Positions 18,287 to 26,857 of a stretch of DNA of 64,000 nucleotides are shown one piece after another; position 1 is the stretch's first letter; the number at the start of each line of letters is the position of its first letter. This stretch comes from Spirosomataceae bacterium TFI 002 (GTDB lineage: Bacteria; Bacteroidota; Bacteroidia; Cytophagales; Spirosomataceae). The notes under the pieces were generated by a model. It saw only the letters and a program-made list of their open reading frames with translations. It was not told the DNA's origin and ran no database searches. The position numbers and the translations under genes were made by a program. The DNA lies in assembly GCA_900230115.1 (NCBI GenBank), contig LT907983.1, forward strand, positions 2,976,001-3,040,000, written 5' to 3'.

Positions 18287-18613
18287 TTAGTTATTCGTAA
18301 TGTTCATTAATGCATATAGATTTTCTCTTCTCCTTCTCGAAATAGGAAGCTTTACGCCGTTTTTTAAGGTCACTTGAGTTTCGCTTATGTTTTTAAGAAA
18401 TCGCTTATTAATAAGGTGAGACCTACAGGGCCTCAAAAAGAACTTAGGATCAAGCATGGCTTGAAACTGCTTCAAGGTTTTGGCAAGTGTTAATTTTTTG
18501 CCGCCTTTAAGATGGATGATACTGTAGTTCTCATCAGCCTCTATTCTTATGATATCGGGTGGGATAATTTGTGCTTTTTGTATTGCACGAACATCTGTAA
18601 AGTTTGTTCTCAT
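18287..18613 (-). CDS. Stand-alone LytTR DNA-binding regulator
   Basis: 108 residues, essentially only a LytTR domain: IIRIEADENYSIIHLKGGKKLTLAKTLKQFQ, FLRPCRSHLINKRFLKNIS and VTLKNGVKLPISRRRRENL. There is no receiver domain, membrane helix or signal peptide. It probably regulates itself and/or the secreted-protein gene that follows after 11 bases. A perfect 22-bp palindrome lies 75 bases upstream of its start and recurs in the regulator/kinase intergenic region. Confidence 0.85.
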   Translation of the reverse strand: MRTNFTDVRAIQKAQIIPPDIIRIEADENYSIIHLKGGKKLTLAKTLKQFQAMLDPKFFLRPCRSHLINKRFLKNISETQVTLKNGVKLPISRRRRENLYALMNITNN

Positions 18614-19259
18614 GTCATGGGGTGTTTTGTTCTAACAAAGTTGGAAAACATGACAATAGTGATCAATGCTCTGATCTTGTGATTTTTATGTCACCTGATG
18701 TGGTGACATTTAGGGTTAAATAGTTCGACAAGCTCACTACAAGTGTTGAAAGATGAAGGTTGCTTATTGTTAAGGCTTACCCATGGATTTTTTTGGGAAG
18801 GTCTATCTTTTGATCCTCCGTTTGCGGCATAAAGGAATAAGTTGCAAAGCTGAATGGCTTGCGGGAGAGTTTTCTATAAAAAGACCTCGTCCGACCGAAG
18901 GTGCTGACGATACTTTGGTAAAAATAGCTCTGAGAAACTCCGTGGTTAACCTTGTATGGTAAAATTTTGTCGAACTAGTAATGTTAGCAAGTACATTACA
19001 CTAATAGGAATACGGATTGAACGGATCCGACTGATTTATTTGAATAGGCTATTGGCAATTAGAGCTTTAACTTTCCTTAGTACCGTGGTGGCAAAAAAAG
19101 CTGTCGGCTTTGGGCTGTGAGCTTAAAAAAACAAAAACTTCATGACTTTGGGTCTTGGTGGCGAAAAAATGAAAGAACCCCGAAAAGTCGAGACAGGCTA
19201 GTTTTAAAGAAAGTACTGAGATTTTAACATAGTACCTGGTGGCAAAAATAGATGAATAC
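18614..19259. other. 646-bp gene-free stretch with degenerate repeat words
   Basis: No frame here looks coding. Besides the palindrome at 18688-18709, the stretch holds three copies of TGGTGGCAAAAA or near it (19086-19097, 19156-19168, 19237-19249), spaced 70 and 81 bases apart; the first and third are both preceded by AGTACC. The block 19138-19163 resembles, on the opposite strand, the block at 57291-57316 (about 23 of 30 positions). It looks like a graveyard of dispersed spacer repeats, not a decayed gene I can name. Confidence 0.6.
18688..18709. promoter_or_regulatory. Perfect palindrome ATGTCACC-N6-GGTGACAT upstream of the LytTR gene
   Basis: ATGTCACC (18688-18695) and GGTGACAT (18702-18709) are exact inverted arms around TGATGT. 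The core TGTCAC-N8-GTGACA recurs at 19955-19974. It lies 75 bases upstream of the LytTR start codon, a plausible operator distance. Confidence 0.6.
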
Positions 19260-19889
19260 CTACTTCAACCAGCCCTTTTGAATACCTAAGGTTACCAGCT
19301 CTTGTAAGCTATTAATCCCTAGTTTTCCATAAATACGCCTGCGATGGGTGTTGACTGTGTTTATTGAGATAAAAAACGACTTGGCAATATCGGGTCCAGA
19401 AAGACCACGAGTCAAAGCTTTTGCAATTTTTAGTTCTTGAACAGAAAGAGACTTTGTATCCAGAAGTGGATTTTCTAGTCCAATAATTAAGTCCTGTACG
19501 ATGGAGGAGGAAAAGTATTTTTCACCATTAAACACTTTCTGTATTGCTACTATAAACTCCTCCTTTCCCGAGTTTTTTAAGATGTAACCATCTGCTTTGT
19601 CTTTTAGTAGTTCTATGATGTCCGCAATTTCTTCGTGCATGCTAAGAATCAGCACTTTTGTTTCGGGGAATTTTTCCTTTACCTCTCGTAGTAATTCCTG
19701 ACCATTCATTTTGGGCATATGATAGTCTGTTATGAGTAGGTCAGGTTTTAAAAGCGGAATTTTTTCAAGTGTACTTTGAGCGGATTGTGCTATACCTACA
19801 ATTTCAATCCCTTCTATGGATTCTAGTATTGCTGATAACCCTTCCAGAATCAATAAGTGATCGTCAGTAATAAAAACTTTGATTGACAT
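19260..19889 (-). CDS. NarL/LuxR-family response regulator
   Basis: The frame begins at 19919, but the ATG at 19887-19889 (MSIKVFITDDHLLILEGL) is the natural start, giving 209 residues. The receiver domain has the acidic pair D9-D10, phospho-acceptor Asp55 in LLITDYHMPKMNG, and the conserved Ser (LILSMH) and Lys (GYILKNSGKEE). The C-terminal LuxR helix-turn-helix reads SVQELKIAKALTRGLSGPDIAKSFFISINTVNTHRRRIYGKL. It is divergent from the TPR sensor kinase at 20073, which is its obvious partner. The intergenic palindrome at 19954-19975 is a candidate binding site, since LuxR-type domains bind dyads. Confidence 0.93.
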   Translation of the reverse strand: MSIKVFITDDHLLILEGLSAILESIEGIEIVGIAQSAQSTLEKIPLLKPDLLITDYHMPKMNGQELLREVKEKFPETKVLILSMHEEIADIIELLKDKADGYILKNSGKEEFIVAIQKVFNGEKYFSSSIVQDLIIGLENPLLDTKSLSVQELKIAKALTRGLSGPDIAKSFFISINTVNTHRRRIYGKLGINSLQELVTLGIQKGWLK

Positions 19890-19953
19890 AACTTTTGGTT
19901 GTAAAGGTGATAAAGGCAAATTAACAATTCAATACAGCATCTCTATGATTTAT

Positions 19954-19975
19954 TTGTCACTATATCTGGTGACAA
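19954..19975. promoter_or_regulatory. Palindrome TTGTCAC-N8-GTGACAA between regulator and kinase genes
   Basis: TTGTCAC (19954-19960) and GTGACAA (19969-19975) are exact inverted arms. The core TGTCAC-N8-GTGACA and part of the spacer (ATNTG) match the palindrome at 18688-18709. It lies 65 bases from the regulator start and 98 from the kinase start. Confidence 0.6.
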
Positions 19976-20072
19976 TCTTTAAGTTTCTTAAGCGTATTGC
20001 ATTCGTTTTAGTAATTTATACTTTAATTGTAATTGAGGACCTCGCAACCCAATCACTCTATAAAAGTAATAA

Positions 20073-21941
20073 ATGAACCAACGACTTAGCAAAACGGCTC
20101 GTCTTTCTTATTCGAGCATGATGTTCAATCTTCTGATTGTTGTTTTTAACCTTATTTCTTTAAGCAGTTTTTCACAGCCACCTTCTGGCAATGCCGAAAT
20201 TGATCGTCTAAATAAACTTGCTTATAAACTAGTCTATGACGAAGCCAAAGCGGATTCTCTCTTTTTAGTTGCTACTCAAATGAAAACTTTGGGGGAGAAT
20301 AAAAATAACGAAATTGGATTACTCTATGGTCTGCGATTTGGGGGTTTGGCCCTGTCAAATAATGGAAAATACGAGGAATCACTAAAAGAGGTATTCTTGT
20401 TTCTTGACTTAGCTAAAAAGCTTGACCTGTCAGAAGAACAATTGAAGGCTTATGGAGATATGGGCAATATTTACATGCAAACCAATCGAATTCAAGAGGC
20501 AAAGACGATTTACTTGGAACCTACCCGAAATGAGGTTTTGATTAAAGCTAACCCCAAAAGAGCCTCGGCGTTTTTTACAAATTTAGGAGTCGTTTATAAG
20601 CGAGAAAACAAGCTCGATAGTGCATTAATGATGTACAAAAAATCAGTAGAGTTAAAGTCAATTGCAAACGACACCTTAGGAATGCTGGGTGTGAATACTA
20701 ATATAGCAACTTTATATGGGGATTTGGGAGAGTTAAGAAAAGCCAAGGTACTTTTCAAGGAAAACATTGCTATTGCTCGCAAGATTAAAAATAAGGGTGA
20801 CTTTTGGCACAATTTAGCTGGTTTAGGGAGACTACTCATTCAAAGTGGAGATCTTGAGGAATCTTTGAAAATGTTGAACGAAGCACTATCCGTTGCAATT
20901 GAAATAGAATCAAAGAATTTTCAATTTCAATCACTCGACCTAATTGCTCTGAATTATGAAAAATCCAAGCAATTTGAAAAAGCTCACGAATACTACAAAA
21001 AAGCAAGAGAGATATCCGAGTCATTGCTAAATGAAAATACAAACAATGCGGTAAGCAAACTGAGAGAAGAGTTCAATGCTGAAGAAAGAGAAAAGGAAAA
21101 CAAACTTTTGAGTCAGGAGCTTGAAATTCAAAAAACAAGACAGGTCTTACTAGGAGGTGGATTAGGAATAGCAGCGTTAGTAGGTCTGTTGGCATTTTTT
21201 GCTTGGAGAAAAAATGAAAAGAAAAATAGGCAAATTGAAATTCAGAAAAATGAAATTGAACTCTTGAATACATCTCTCGAAAAGAAAGTAGAAAAGAGAA
21301 CTTCGGAGCTAATGCTGGCACTAGAGGAAGTAAAAGATGCTTCACATAAAGGCGAGCAAAAAGAAAGAAAACGCTTAGCATCTGACTTACATGATAACCT
21401 AGGTTCTGTGCTTTCTGCAATTAGTATGCATCTAGAAGCACTTGATCCCAAATCATTAACGGCTGGGGAGAATAAGTTGTATGCTAATATTAAATCTATG
21501 ACTTCGGATGCATACAATGAAATAAGGCTCATTTCTCACAACCTTTCGCCTAAAGAACTTGAGAAAGAAGGAGGCCTTGCCAAAGCGATGGAAAGGCTTG
21601 TACTTAAGCTAAATGCTGCAAAGAAGACGAATTTCAAAATGAATTTCAGCTTAAAACATCGGCTACCGCAAAGAATGGAAGTCAATATATATGCGATTGT
21701 GCTAGAACTCACCAACAATGTACTTCGCCATGCGAAGGCAAAAAATGCAGAAATCAGCCTGAAAGGAGAAGGTGATTTACTTCGGCTTATTGTTACCGAT
21801 GACGGAACAGGTTTTGTGAACAATAATTCTACAGGCTTAGGGCTAAACAGCATCCAAGTAAGAGTAGAAGAGCTGAATGGAAATTTAAAGATAGATAATG
21901 ACAAAGGTGGTCATGTCGAAATTGAAATTCCTTTAACGTAA
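20073..21941 (+). CDS. TPR-containing sensor histidine kinase (HisKA_3 type)
   Basis: 622 residues. A signal or first membrane segment (about 17-35) precedes a sensor of several tetratricopeptide repeats (about 40-330), then one membrane helix (about 357-378), a coiled coil (about 380-425) and the kinase core. The H-box ERKRLASDLHDNLGSVLSA places the phosphorylated His at residue 440; ELTNNVLRHAKAKNAEI is the N-box and TDDGTGFVNNNSTGLGL the G-box. This is the two-component kinase class that pairs with NarL-type regulators, and the divergent regulator at 19260 fits. The signal sensed by the periplasmic TPR part is unknown. Confidence 0.93.
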   Translation: MNQRLSKTARLSYSSMMFNLLIVVFNLISLSSFSQPPSGNAEIDRLNKLAYKLVYDEAKADSLFLVATQMKTLGENKNNEIGLLYGLRFGGLALSNNGKYEESLKEVFLFLDLAKKLDLSEEQLKAYGDMGNIYMQTNRIQEAKTIYLEPTRNEVLIKANPKRASAFFTNLGVVYKRENKLDSALMMYKKSVELKSIANDTLGMLGVNTNIATLYGDLGELRKAKVLFKENIAIARKIKNKGDFWHNLAGLGRLLIQSGDLEESLKMLNEALSVAIEIESKNFQFQSLDLIALNYEKSKQFEKAHEYYKKAREISESLLNENTNNAVSKLREEFNAEEREKENKLLSQELEIQKTRQVLLGGGLGIAALVGLLAFFAWRKNEKKNRQIEIQKNEIELLNTSLEKKVEKRTSELMLALEEVKDASHKGEQKERKRLASDLHDNLGSVLSAISMHLEALDPKSLTAGENKLYANIKSMTSDAYNEIRLISHNLSPKELEKEGGLAKAMERLVLKLNAAKKTNFKMNFSLKHRLPQRMEVNIYAIVLELTNNVLRHAKAKNAEISLKGEGDLLRLIVTDDGTGFVNNNSTGLGLNSIQVRVEELNGNLKIDNDKGGHVEIEIPLT

Positions 21942-22020
21942 AATTTAAGAGGCAAATCTTTCGAAAATATTTTAGTACAAAACCCAGTTTAACTAAAGTT
22001 CTGAAATTTTACATTTTAAA

Positions 22021-22045
22021 AGCATATTAAAACAAACAATATGCT
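22021..22045. promoter_or_regulatory. Candidate HipB operator
   Basis: AGCATATT (22021-22028) and AATATGCT (22038-22045) are perfect inverted arms with a 9-base spacer. A further half-site AATATGC stands at 22071-22077, just before the hipB start codon. HipB proteins are known to bind dyads upstream of their own operon. Confidence 0.55.
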
Positions 22046-22083
22046 TAAAATACTTATTATTGTATATTATAATATGCAGTGCA

Positions 22084-22353
22084 ATGTTTTCGGATCGAGT
22101 AAAAATTAAGGATGTTAAATTGGAAATAGGGGGTCTTGTGAGATCATTGAGAAAAAAGAACAAACTTTCTCAACAAGATTTGGCTGATCTATTAGGTTTG
22201 TCTCGTTTAACTATCCAAAACTTAGAATCTGGTAAAAACTTTACCATTGATACGCTACTTAAGGTTTTACAAAATTTTGAAATGTTGCCTAACCTTCAGG
22301 ACCTAATTCTCTCTCAAAGAAAGGAAAATGAAGAAACCATTAATTTGTACTAA
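22084..22353 (+). CDS. hipB: HipB-like antitoxin, Xre-type helix-turn-helix repressor
   Basis: I start at the ATG at 22084 (MFSDRVKIKD), giving 89 residues; the longer frame uses TTG at 22060 and would run over the operator half-site. VRSLRKKNKLSQQDLADLLGLSRLTIQNLESGKNFTIDTLLKVLQ is a clear Xre/Cro helix-turn-helix. The gene is followed after five bases by the HipA kinase gene, the standard antitoxin-toxin order. Known HipB proteins neutralise HipA and repress the operon. Confidence 0.88.
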   Translation: MFSDRVKIKDVKLEIGGLVRSLRKKNKLSQQDLADLLGLSRLTIQNLESGKNFTIDTLLKVLQNFEMLPNLQDLILSQRKENEETINLY

Positions 22354-22358
22354 GGACA

Positions 22359-23642
22359 ATGGCTAAGAACGAACTCATATCAGTTTTTTGTTTTGGAGTA
22401 GAAATTGGAAGGCTCGGTTTTGACCAGAATCAGGATAAATCTTTTTTTCAATACAACGAAGCATACTTAAAGAGCGAAAAGTACAAGTCAATATTTCCTG
22501 ACACAGGAATCTTGAAAAGGATAAATCAAACTCAAGTATTTAGTCAATTTGCAGGCGAAACTTTCAGGAGTTTGCCACCAATGATTGCAGACTCTTTACC
22601 AGATATGTTTGGTAATATGGTTTTTAAGGAATGGCTTGAGTTTAACAATAAAGACTTGTCCAAGATTTCTGTTTTGGAACAATTAGCGTATGTGGGGAAT
22701 AGAGGAATGGGAGCTTTGGAATATCTTCCCAGTAAAGACATTCCTGAAACGAGTGAAATTGATTTGACAGAGATTATTTCAATTTTAAAAGAAGTGCTCC
22801 AAAATAAATCTCAGACGAGGGCGTCAAAATTTAATAGTGAAGGATTATTGAATGTATTTAAGATTGGGACTTCTGCCGGAGGGGTTCGTCCTAAGATATT
22901 AATTTCTGAGCATAAAAAAACTGGCGAGGTTAGTCCAGGTGACATAAATTATTCTAGTGAATTTAACCACTATTTGGTAAAGCTAGCCATAGATGAAGAA
23001 TTAGGCTATGATAGAGAAGTTATAGAGTACTGTTACTATATTATTGCCACCCACCTTGGTATTAACATCATGCCTTCAAAGCTGATTGAAGAAAAACACT
23101 TTGCTACCCTGAGATATGATAGACAAAATGGTTCAAAACAACATGTACTTACCGCCTCGGGTCTCACTGGTTGGGATTTTAAAAGTACGAAGGATTCGAG
23201 CTATGAAAACCTTTTTGAGTTAGCACTTTTTTTGAAAATTCCTCATGCCGAAATAGAAGAACTGTTCCAAAGAATGGTGTTTAATGTTGTTTTTTGTAAT
23301 ACAGATGACCATTTGAAAAATCACTCATTTATATACAATGAAAAGGAGGATAAGTGGAATTTGGCACCTGCTTATGACCTTACCTACTCTTTGAATCCAT
23401 TGATCAATTATAATCGTGTGAGTAGAGCACTTTCTATTAATAACAAGCGAATTAATATCACAATGAAAGACATCCTATTGATTGGCGATCGCTATACTAT
23501 CAAAAATGCCAAGAAAGTGATAGAAGAAGTACTGATTGCGGTTTCTTTATGGAAAACTCAAGCAAAAAGTTTAAATATTCAAGACCTGATAGTTGAGCGG
23601 ATTTACAGTGATTTTAATTTGTTGGAAAGTAAACCCGGATAA
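22359..23642 (+). CDS. hipA: HipA-like serine/threonine kinase toxin
   Basis: 427 residues, near the usual HipA length. The N-terminal subdomain is present (IFPDTGILKRINQTQVFSQFAGETFRSLPPMIADSLPD). The kinase part has GTSAGGVRPK (170-179) as the P-loop-like segment, FVLVK-type strand at HYLVKLA, the catalytic loop CNTDDHLKNHSF (Asp316/317, Asn321) and the metal-binding LAPAYDLT (Asp340). By known family biology it phosphorylates a target such as an aminoacyl-tRNA synthetase and slows growth. It has a single HipA chain, not the split HipS/HipT form. No internal break is seen, so it should be active. Confidence 0.92.
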   Translation: MAKNELISVFCFGVEIGRLGFDQNQDKSFFQYNEAYLKSEKYKSIFPDTGILKRINQTQVFSQFAGETFRSLPPMIADSLPDMFGNMVFKEWLEFNNKDLSKISVLEQLAYVGNRGMGALEYLPSKDIPETSEIDLTEIISILKEVLQNKSQTRASKFNSEGLLNVFKIGTSAGGVRPKILISEHKKTGEVSPGDINYSSEFNHYLVKLAIDEELGYDREVIEYCYYIIATHLGINIMPSKLIEEKHFATLRYDRQNGSKQHVLTASGLTGWDFKSTKDSSYENLFELALFLKIPHAEIEELFQRMVFNVVFCNTDDHLKNHSFIYNEKEDKWNLAPAYDLTYSLNPLINYNRVSRALSINNKRINITMKDILLIGDRYTIKNAKKVIEEVLIAVSLWKTQAKSLNIQDLIVERIYSDFNLLESKPG

Positions 23643-23703
23643 CTCAGTAAGAAATCTTTTCCAATTTAGGCTCTCATAACGAAGTCCTGAAGAATAATTC
23701 GGC

Positions 23704-24864
23704 TTAATATCCACTCCCAGCTCCACCGCCACCAAAGTTACCGCCACTAAATTCAAAACCATCTTGGTTTGGATTGTTTCCTAGGTTGTTTTGTATCAAT
23801 TCGTTGATGATTAGCCCTTCCGCATCTTTATTTCCTTTTGTTTGGAGGGAAGTGATTCCTTTTCGCTCAATTTTGAGCCACCTACTCAGCAAAACTGAAG
23901 AAAGAACTAAGATTACTCCAATGATACAGATCTCTATTTCTATAGGAAGTAAAGGGTAGTAATTGTGAAAAGTAAATAGACTTGCCGCCACTGCCAGTAT
24001 GCCCAAATGAAGCATTAAGCGGTCTTTGTTTCGAAGTGAGAAAACCAAATAGAAAATAGGAACTCCAAAGGTGAAAATCCAGAATAGCCAATAGTATGGA
24101 ATTTCGATAGAATCGCTTAATCCGGCTAAAAAGGCGTTTCCTTCTCGTACTACGAAATAATTACCGCTAACATAAAAGAGAATCAAAGCACATGTTTTGA
24201 AAACTTTATGGCAGCTATGATAATAAATTGATGTCAGCCATTTATCATTAACAAAAGAGATAACTGCTGCAATAGACATCAACAAAAACGGAATAATCAT
24301 TTTGCCAATTTCACTTTTGGTAACAACAGAAAATATGAATCCAATAATTGCAACAAAAAAGCATAGACTCACGAATGGGTCTCCGTACCGTATCGTCACG
24401 AGTGAAAGCACGATAGCGGCAATTAAGAAATAATATTCCAGCTCAAAATTGAGACCCAAAATGAAAAATAGGCCAAAGGTCAAAGTACTTGTAGCGGTGT
24501 ACAAAAGCAGATTGTCTGCTCCAGACCGATAGAAATTGCCTTTTTTGATTATAATTTCCAAGAGTACAAAAAGCAGCAGACCTGTTATTATTGATAAGAA
24601 CTTTAGGGCGGTTTCACTTTCATTTATGACTCTAAAAATAAAAAGTGCTAAAATACTACCAACAGAAGATAGAGCGATCCAAGTAAAAATGAAGAGACCA
24701 ATTTTGGCAAAAATATTATAGTTTTTATAGCCTACTTTTAGCTTTTCGTTGGCTTTTTCAAGTTTTGAGGCTGGTAGGACTCCTGCATTTTCCCAACTTT
24801 CCATTTTTTCTAAAATGTACTTATTGTTAATCCAGCCTTCGTTGTAAGCTTTTAAGTTTTTCAT
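23704..24864 (-). CDS. Multi-pass membrane protein with glycine-rich tail
   Basis: 386 residues. A soluble N-terminal segment (about 1-55, helical) is followed by about ten hydrophobic helices, then a C-terminal tail ending SGGNFGGGGAGSGY. Such tails are seen on some membrane proteins with a TPM-type or DUF4401-like context, but I do not recognise the family. Its ATG overlaps the upstream DUF2157 stop by four bases (24861-24864), so the two products are made together and may form one complex. Confidence 0.7.
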   Translation of the reverse strand: MKNLKAYNEGWINNKYILEKMESWENAGVLPASKLEKANEKLKVGYKNYNIFAKIGLFIFTWIALSSVGSILALFIFRVINESETALKFLSIITGLLLFVLLEIIIKKGNFYRSGADNLLLYTATSTLTFGLFFILGLNFELEYYFLIAAIVLSLVTIRYGDPFVSLCFFVAIIGFIFSVVTKSEIGKMIIPFLLMSIAAVISFVNDKWLTSIYYHSCHKVFKTCALILFYVSGNYFVVREGNAFLAGLSDSIEIPYYWLFWIFTFGVPIFYLVFSLRNKDRLMLHLGILAVAASLFTFHNYYPLLPIEIEICIIGVILVLSSVLLSRWLKIERKGITSLQTKGNKDAEGLIINELIQNNLGNNPNQDGFEFSGGNFGGGGAGSGY

Positions 24865-25829
24865 GACTTTCCTTTTACAAGTTTTTTTAAATTGATTAAA
24901 AAGAAAATCACTCCACCAGCACTAGCAAGGAAGTAAAATTGGTAAAGGAATATTGATTCAAACTTGTTCATAAGTTGGATGAAGAAGTAAGAAATTGCCA
25001 CGTATCCATATATAACGCCTAAAAGCATGAAAATATAGGATTTTGATTGCCTCGAATACCATATTGAGCCTATTGCTAAGACAATTACAATCAATCCATA
25101 AATGACATTCAAGTTAAAATTGAAGACTCCTGATAAGGCGGCAATTGCTGCTAGGTTGATTCCAAAAAACAAATAGGTAAATGAAAAGTGAGCTTTCATT
25201 TTTCTCTTTTCCATGAAGAAAGAAAAGAAAATTAAACTAGCACCTAATATGATTGCACTCACAACCAATTCCTGACTTAAGAAGTCATTGTCTTTTAATA
25301 GTCTGGTTGGGGTAATACTAAGGCCAATACTTGAAGCAAGCGAAGTAATTCCCATTGAAAGTACTCCTCTATGATCAAATCGATAGGCTAAACCAAAGAA
25401 AACAACAGCAGGGATCATAGTTGCAAGACCATATCTTTCACCGAAAATATTGTATTGAAACTGAAGGTATCCACCTAGGATAAGAAAGGAAATACAAGCA
25501 CCAAGAAGGGCAAAATCTTTAAATTTTTCTTGGTCCTCTACGAGCTCCCAAGAAAACGACTTTGCGTTTTTGAAAGTAAAATAGAAAAGGGAAATGCAAA
25601 TCAGTGCAATCAAGCCAATTAGGACATTGTGTCCAATTGATTCAATGTTTTGATAAATCAATATACCGAGTCCACTTGAAAGCAAACTAATGCCGACATA
25701 TAACAAAGTACGAAGCTCCCAATGGATGGAAAGTGCTTGCTTTTCAACTTTGTTTGCTATAGTTGTACTTTCCTCCGAAGTGAAAATCTCATGCTCCTCT
25801 AGAAAATCAAACAGCTCAGTTTTTTTCAA
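24861..25829 (-). CDS. DUF2157-type multi-pass membrane protein
   Basis: 322 residues. The soluble N-terminal helical part (LFDFLEEHEIFTSEESTTIANKVEKQ) followed by WELRTLLYVGISLLSSGLGILIYQNI is the layout of DUF2157 proteins; about nine further hydrophobic helices follow. Function is unknown. It overlaps the following membrane gene by ATGA, which indicates tight translational coupling. Confidence 0.72.
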   Translation of the reverse strand: MKKTELFDFLEEHEIFTSEESTTIANKVEKQALSIHWELRTLLYVGISLLSSGLGILIYQNIESIGHNVLIGLIALICISLFYFTFKNAKSFSWELVEDQEKFKDFALLGACISFLILGGYLQFQYNIFGERYGLATMIPAVVFFGLAYRFDHRGVLSMGITSLASSIGLSITPTRLLKDNDFLSQELVVSAIILGASLIFFSFFMEKRKMKAHFSFTYLFFGINLAAIAALSGVFNFNLNVIYGLIVIVLAIGSIWYSRQSKSYIFMLLGVIYGYVAISYFFIQLMNKFESIFLYQFYFLASAGGVIFFLINLKKLVKGKS

Positions 25830-25907
25830 TGGAATTGGAATTAATTTATTCCAAATTAACTCATTCCTTCTAACAAATACTATTCATTAGTTTACAGGAA
25901 ATACTTA

Positions 25908-26666
25908 TCACCTTACAAAAATCAACTCGGTTTCGGTAGATGCTTTTACATCAAACTCGTAGTTTCCGTAATTGAAGGTTTTGAGATCTTCTGCTTGTTC
26001 CAAGTTATTATCAAGAATGTAACGAACCATCATTCCACGAGCTTTTTTAGCATGGAAACTCACTACTTTAAGATTACCATTTACCCAGTCTTTAAATACT
26101 GGAGTAATCACAGGAGTTTTTAGTAATTCAGGTTTTACAGCTCCAAAATACTCTTGGCTGGCAAGGTTAACGAAAGTTTCGCCTTCATTAAGTTCTGCCT
26201 TAAGAGCCTGTGTAATTTTTTTGTCCCAAAACTTATATAGGTTTTCTCTTCTTCCCACTTTGAGACTTGTCCCCATTTCGAGGCGGTATGGTTGAATCAA
26301 ATCCAATGGTTTTAGCAAGCCATATAGTCCAGATAGAATTCTGAGCTTTTCTTGCATTTGAGAGATCTTACTTTCGTCCAATGAGTAAGCATCTAAACCC
26401 AAGTATACGTCTCCTTTAAAAGCAAAAACCGCTTGTCTAGCGTTATCTGTAGTGTATTCGTTACTTCGGCTTTGATTTCTTTCGCGATTAAGCTGGGCCA
26501 ATGCTTTCGAAATACTCATTAAATCTTCCAATTTTTTTACTGACTGTCTGCGTAGAGCAGCGTTCAACTTCTCAGTTTCTTCGCTAAATTGTGGAAGTGT
26601 GAAATCCGCAGTTGGAAGTGGGCTTTCGTAGTCTAATGTTTTGGCCGGAGATATTACTATTTTCAT
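25908..26666 (-). CDS. yaaA: YaaA (UPF0246/DUF328) peroxide-stress protein
   Basis: The frame could begin at 26774, but family members begin MKIVISPAKTLDY, which corresponds to the ATG at 26664-26666; this gives 252 residues, the usual length. Further hallmarks are FKGDVYLGLDAYSL, RILSGLYGLLKPLDLIQPYRLEMGTSL and the C-terminal FHAKKARGMMVRYI. In E. coli, YaaA lowers free intracellular iron during hydrogen peroxide stress. The 36 extra residues of the long frame fall on the tandem palindromes at 26738-26773, another reason to reject them. Confidence 0.93.
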   Translation of the reverse strand: MKIVISPAKTLDYESPLPTADFTLPQFSEETEKLNAALRRQSVKKLEDLMSISKALAQLNRERNQSRSNEYTTDNARQAVFAFKGDVYLGLDAYSLDESKISQMQEKLRILSGLYGLLKPLDLIQPYRLEMGTSLKVGRRENLYKFWDKKITQALKAELNEGETFVNLASQEYFGAVKPELLKTPVITPVFKDWVNGNLKVVSFHAKKARGMMVRYILDNNLEQAEDLKTFNYGNYEFDVKASTETELIFVR

Positions 26667-26737
26667 TGATAAGGTACACTGATTCAATAGGCAAACAAGA
26701 AATGGCTTTGGGTGGTTTCTGTTTTTATTATTTTTCC

Positions 26738-26773
26738 TGTTCGAGAGCGAACAAAATCGTTCGAAAACGGACA
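26738..26773 (+). promoter_or_regulatory. Tandem activator boxes A (upstream of the lone plus-strand permease)
   Basis: TGTTCGAGAGCGAACA (26738-26753) and CGTTCGAAAACGGACA (26758-26773) are 16-bp dyads with a 20-bp period. Exactly 56 bases separate the second box from the GG of the TGGCAT element at 26829. Same layout as boxes B, C and D. Confidence 0.8.
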
Positions 26774-26828
26774 TTTTTATGAATTTGATAAACTCGTAAT
26801 TGTCTAATAATTAGATATTTAGATAATG

Positions 26829-26843
26829 TGGCATAGTTTAGGA
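26829..26843 (+). promoter_or_regulatory. Sigma-54-like promoter A
   Basis: TGGCATAGTTTAGGA: a TGGCAT -24 element and a G at the position expected for the -12 element. The canonical GC of the -12 is GA here. Predicted start of transcription is near 26855, leaving a very short leader. Confidence 0.6.
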
Positions 26844-26857
26844 ATTCTTTATATTAA

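Noticed and set aside
18614-19259. Decayed gene or small RNA
   Set aside because: Frames are short and interrupted, and no stable structure other than the palindrome at 18688 was apparent; the repeated words explain most of it.
26667-26774. N-terminal extension of yaaA
   Set aside because: Family members begin at MKIVISPAKT; the extension is unlike protein and overlies the activator boxes A.
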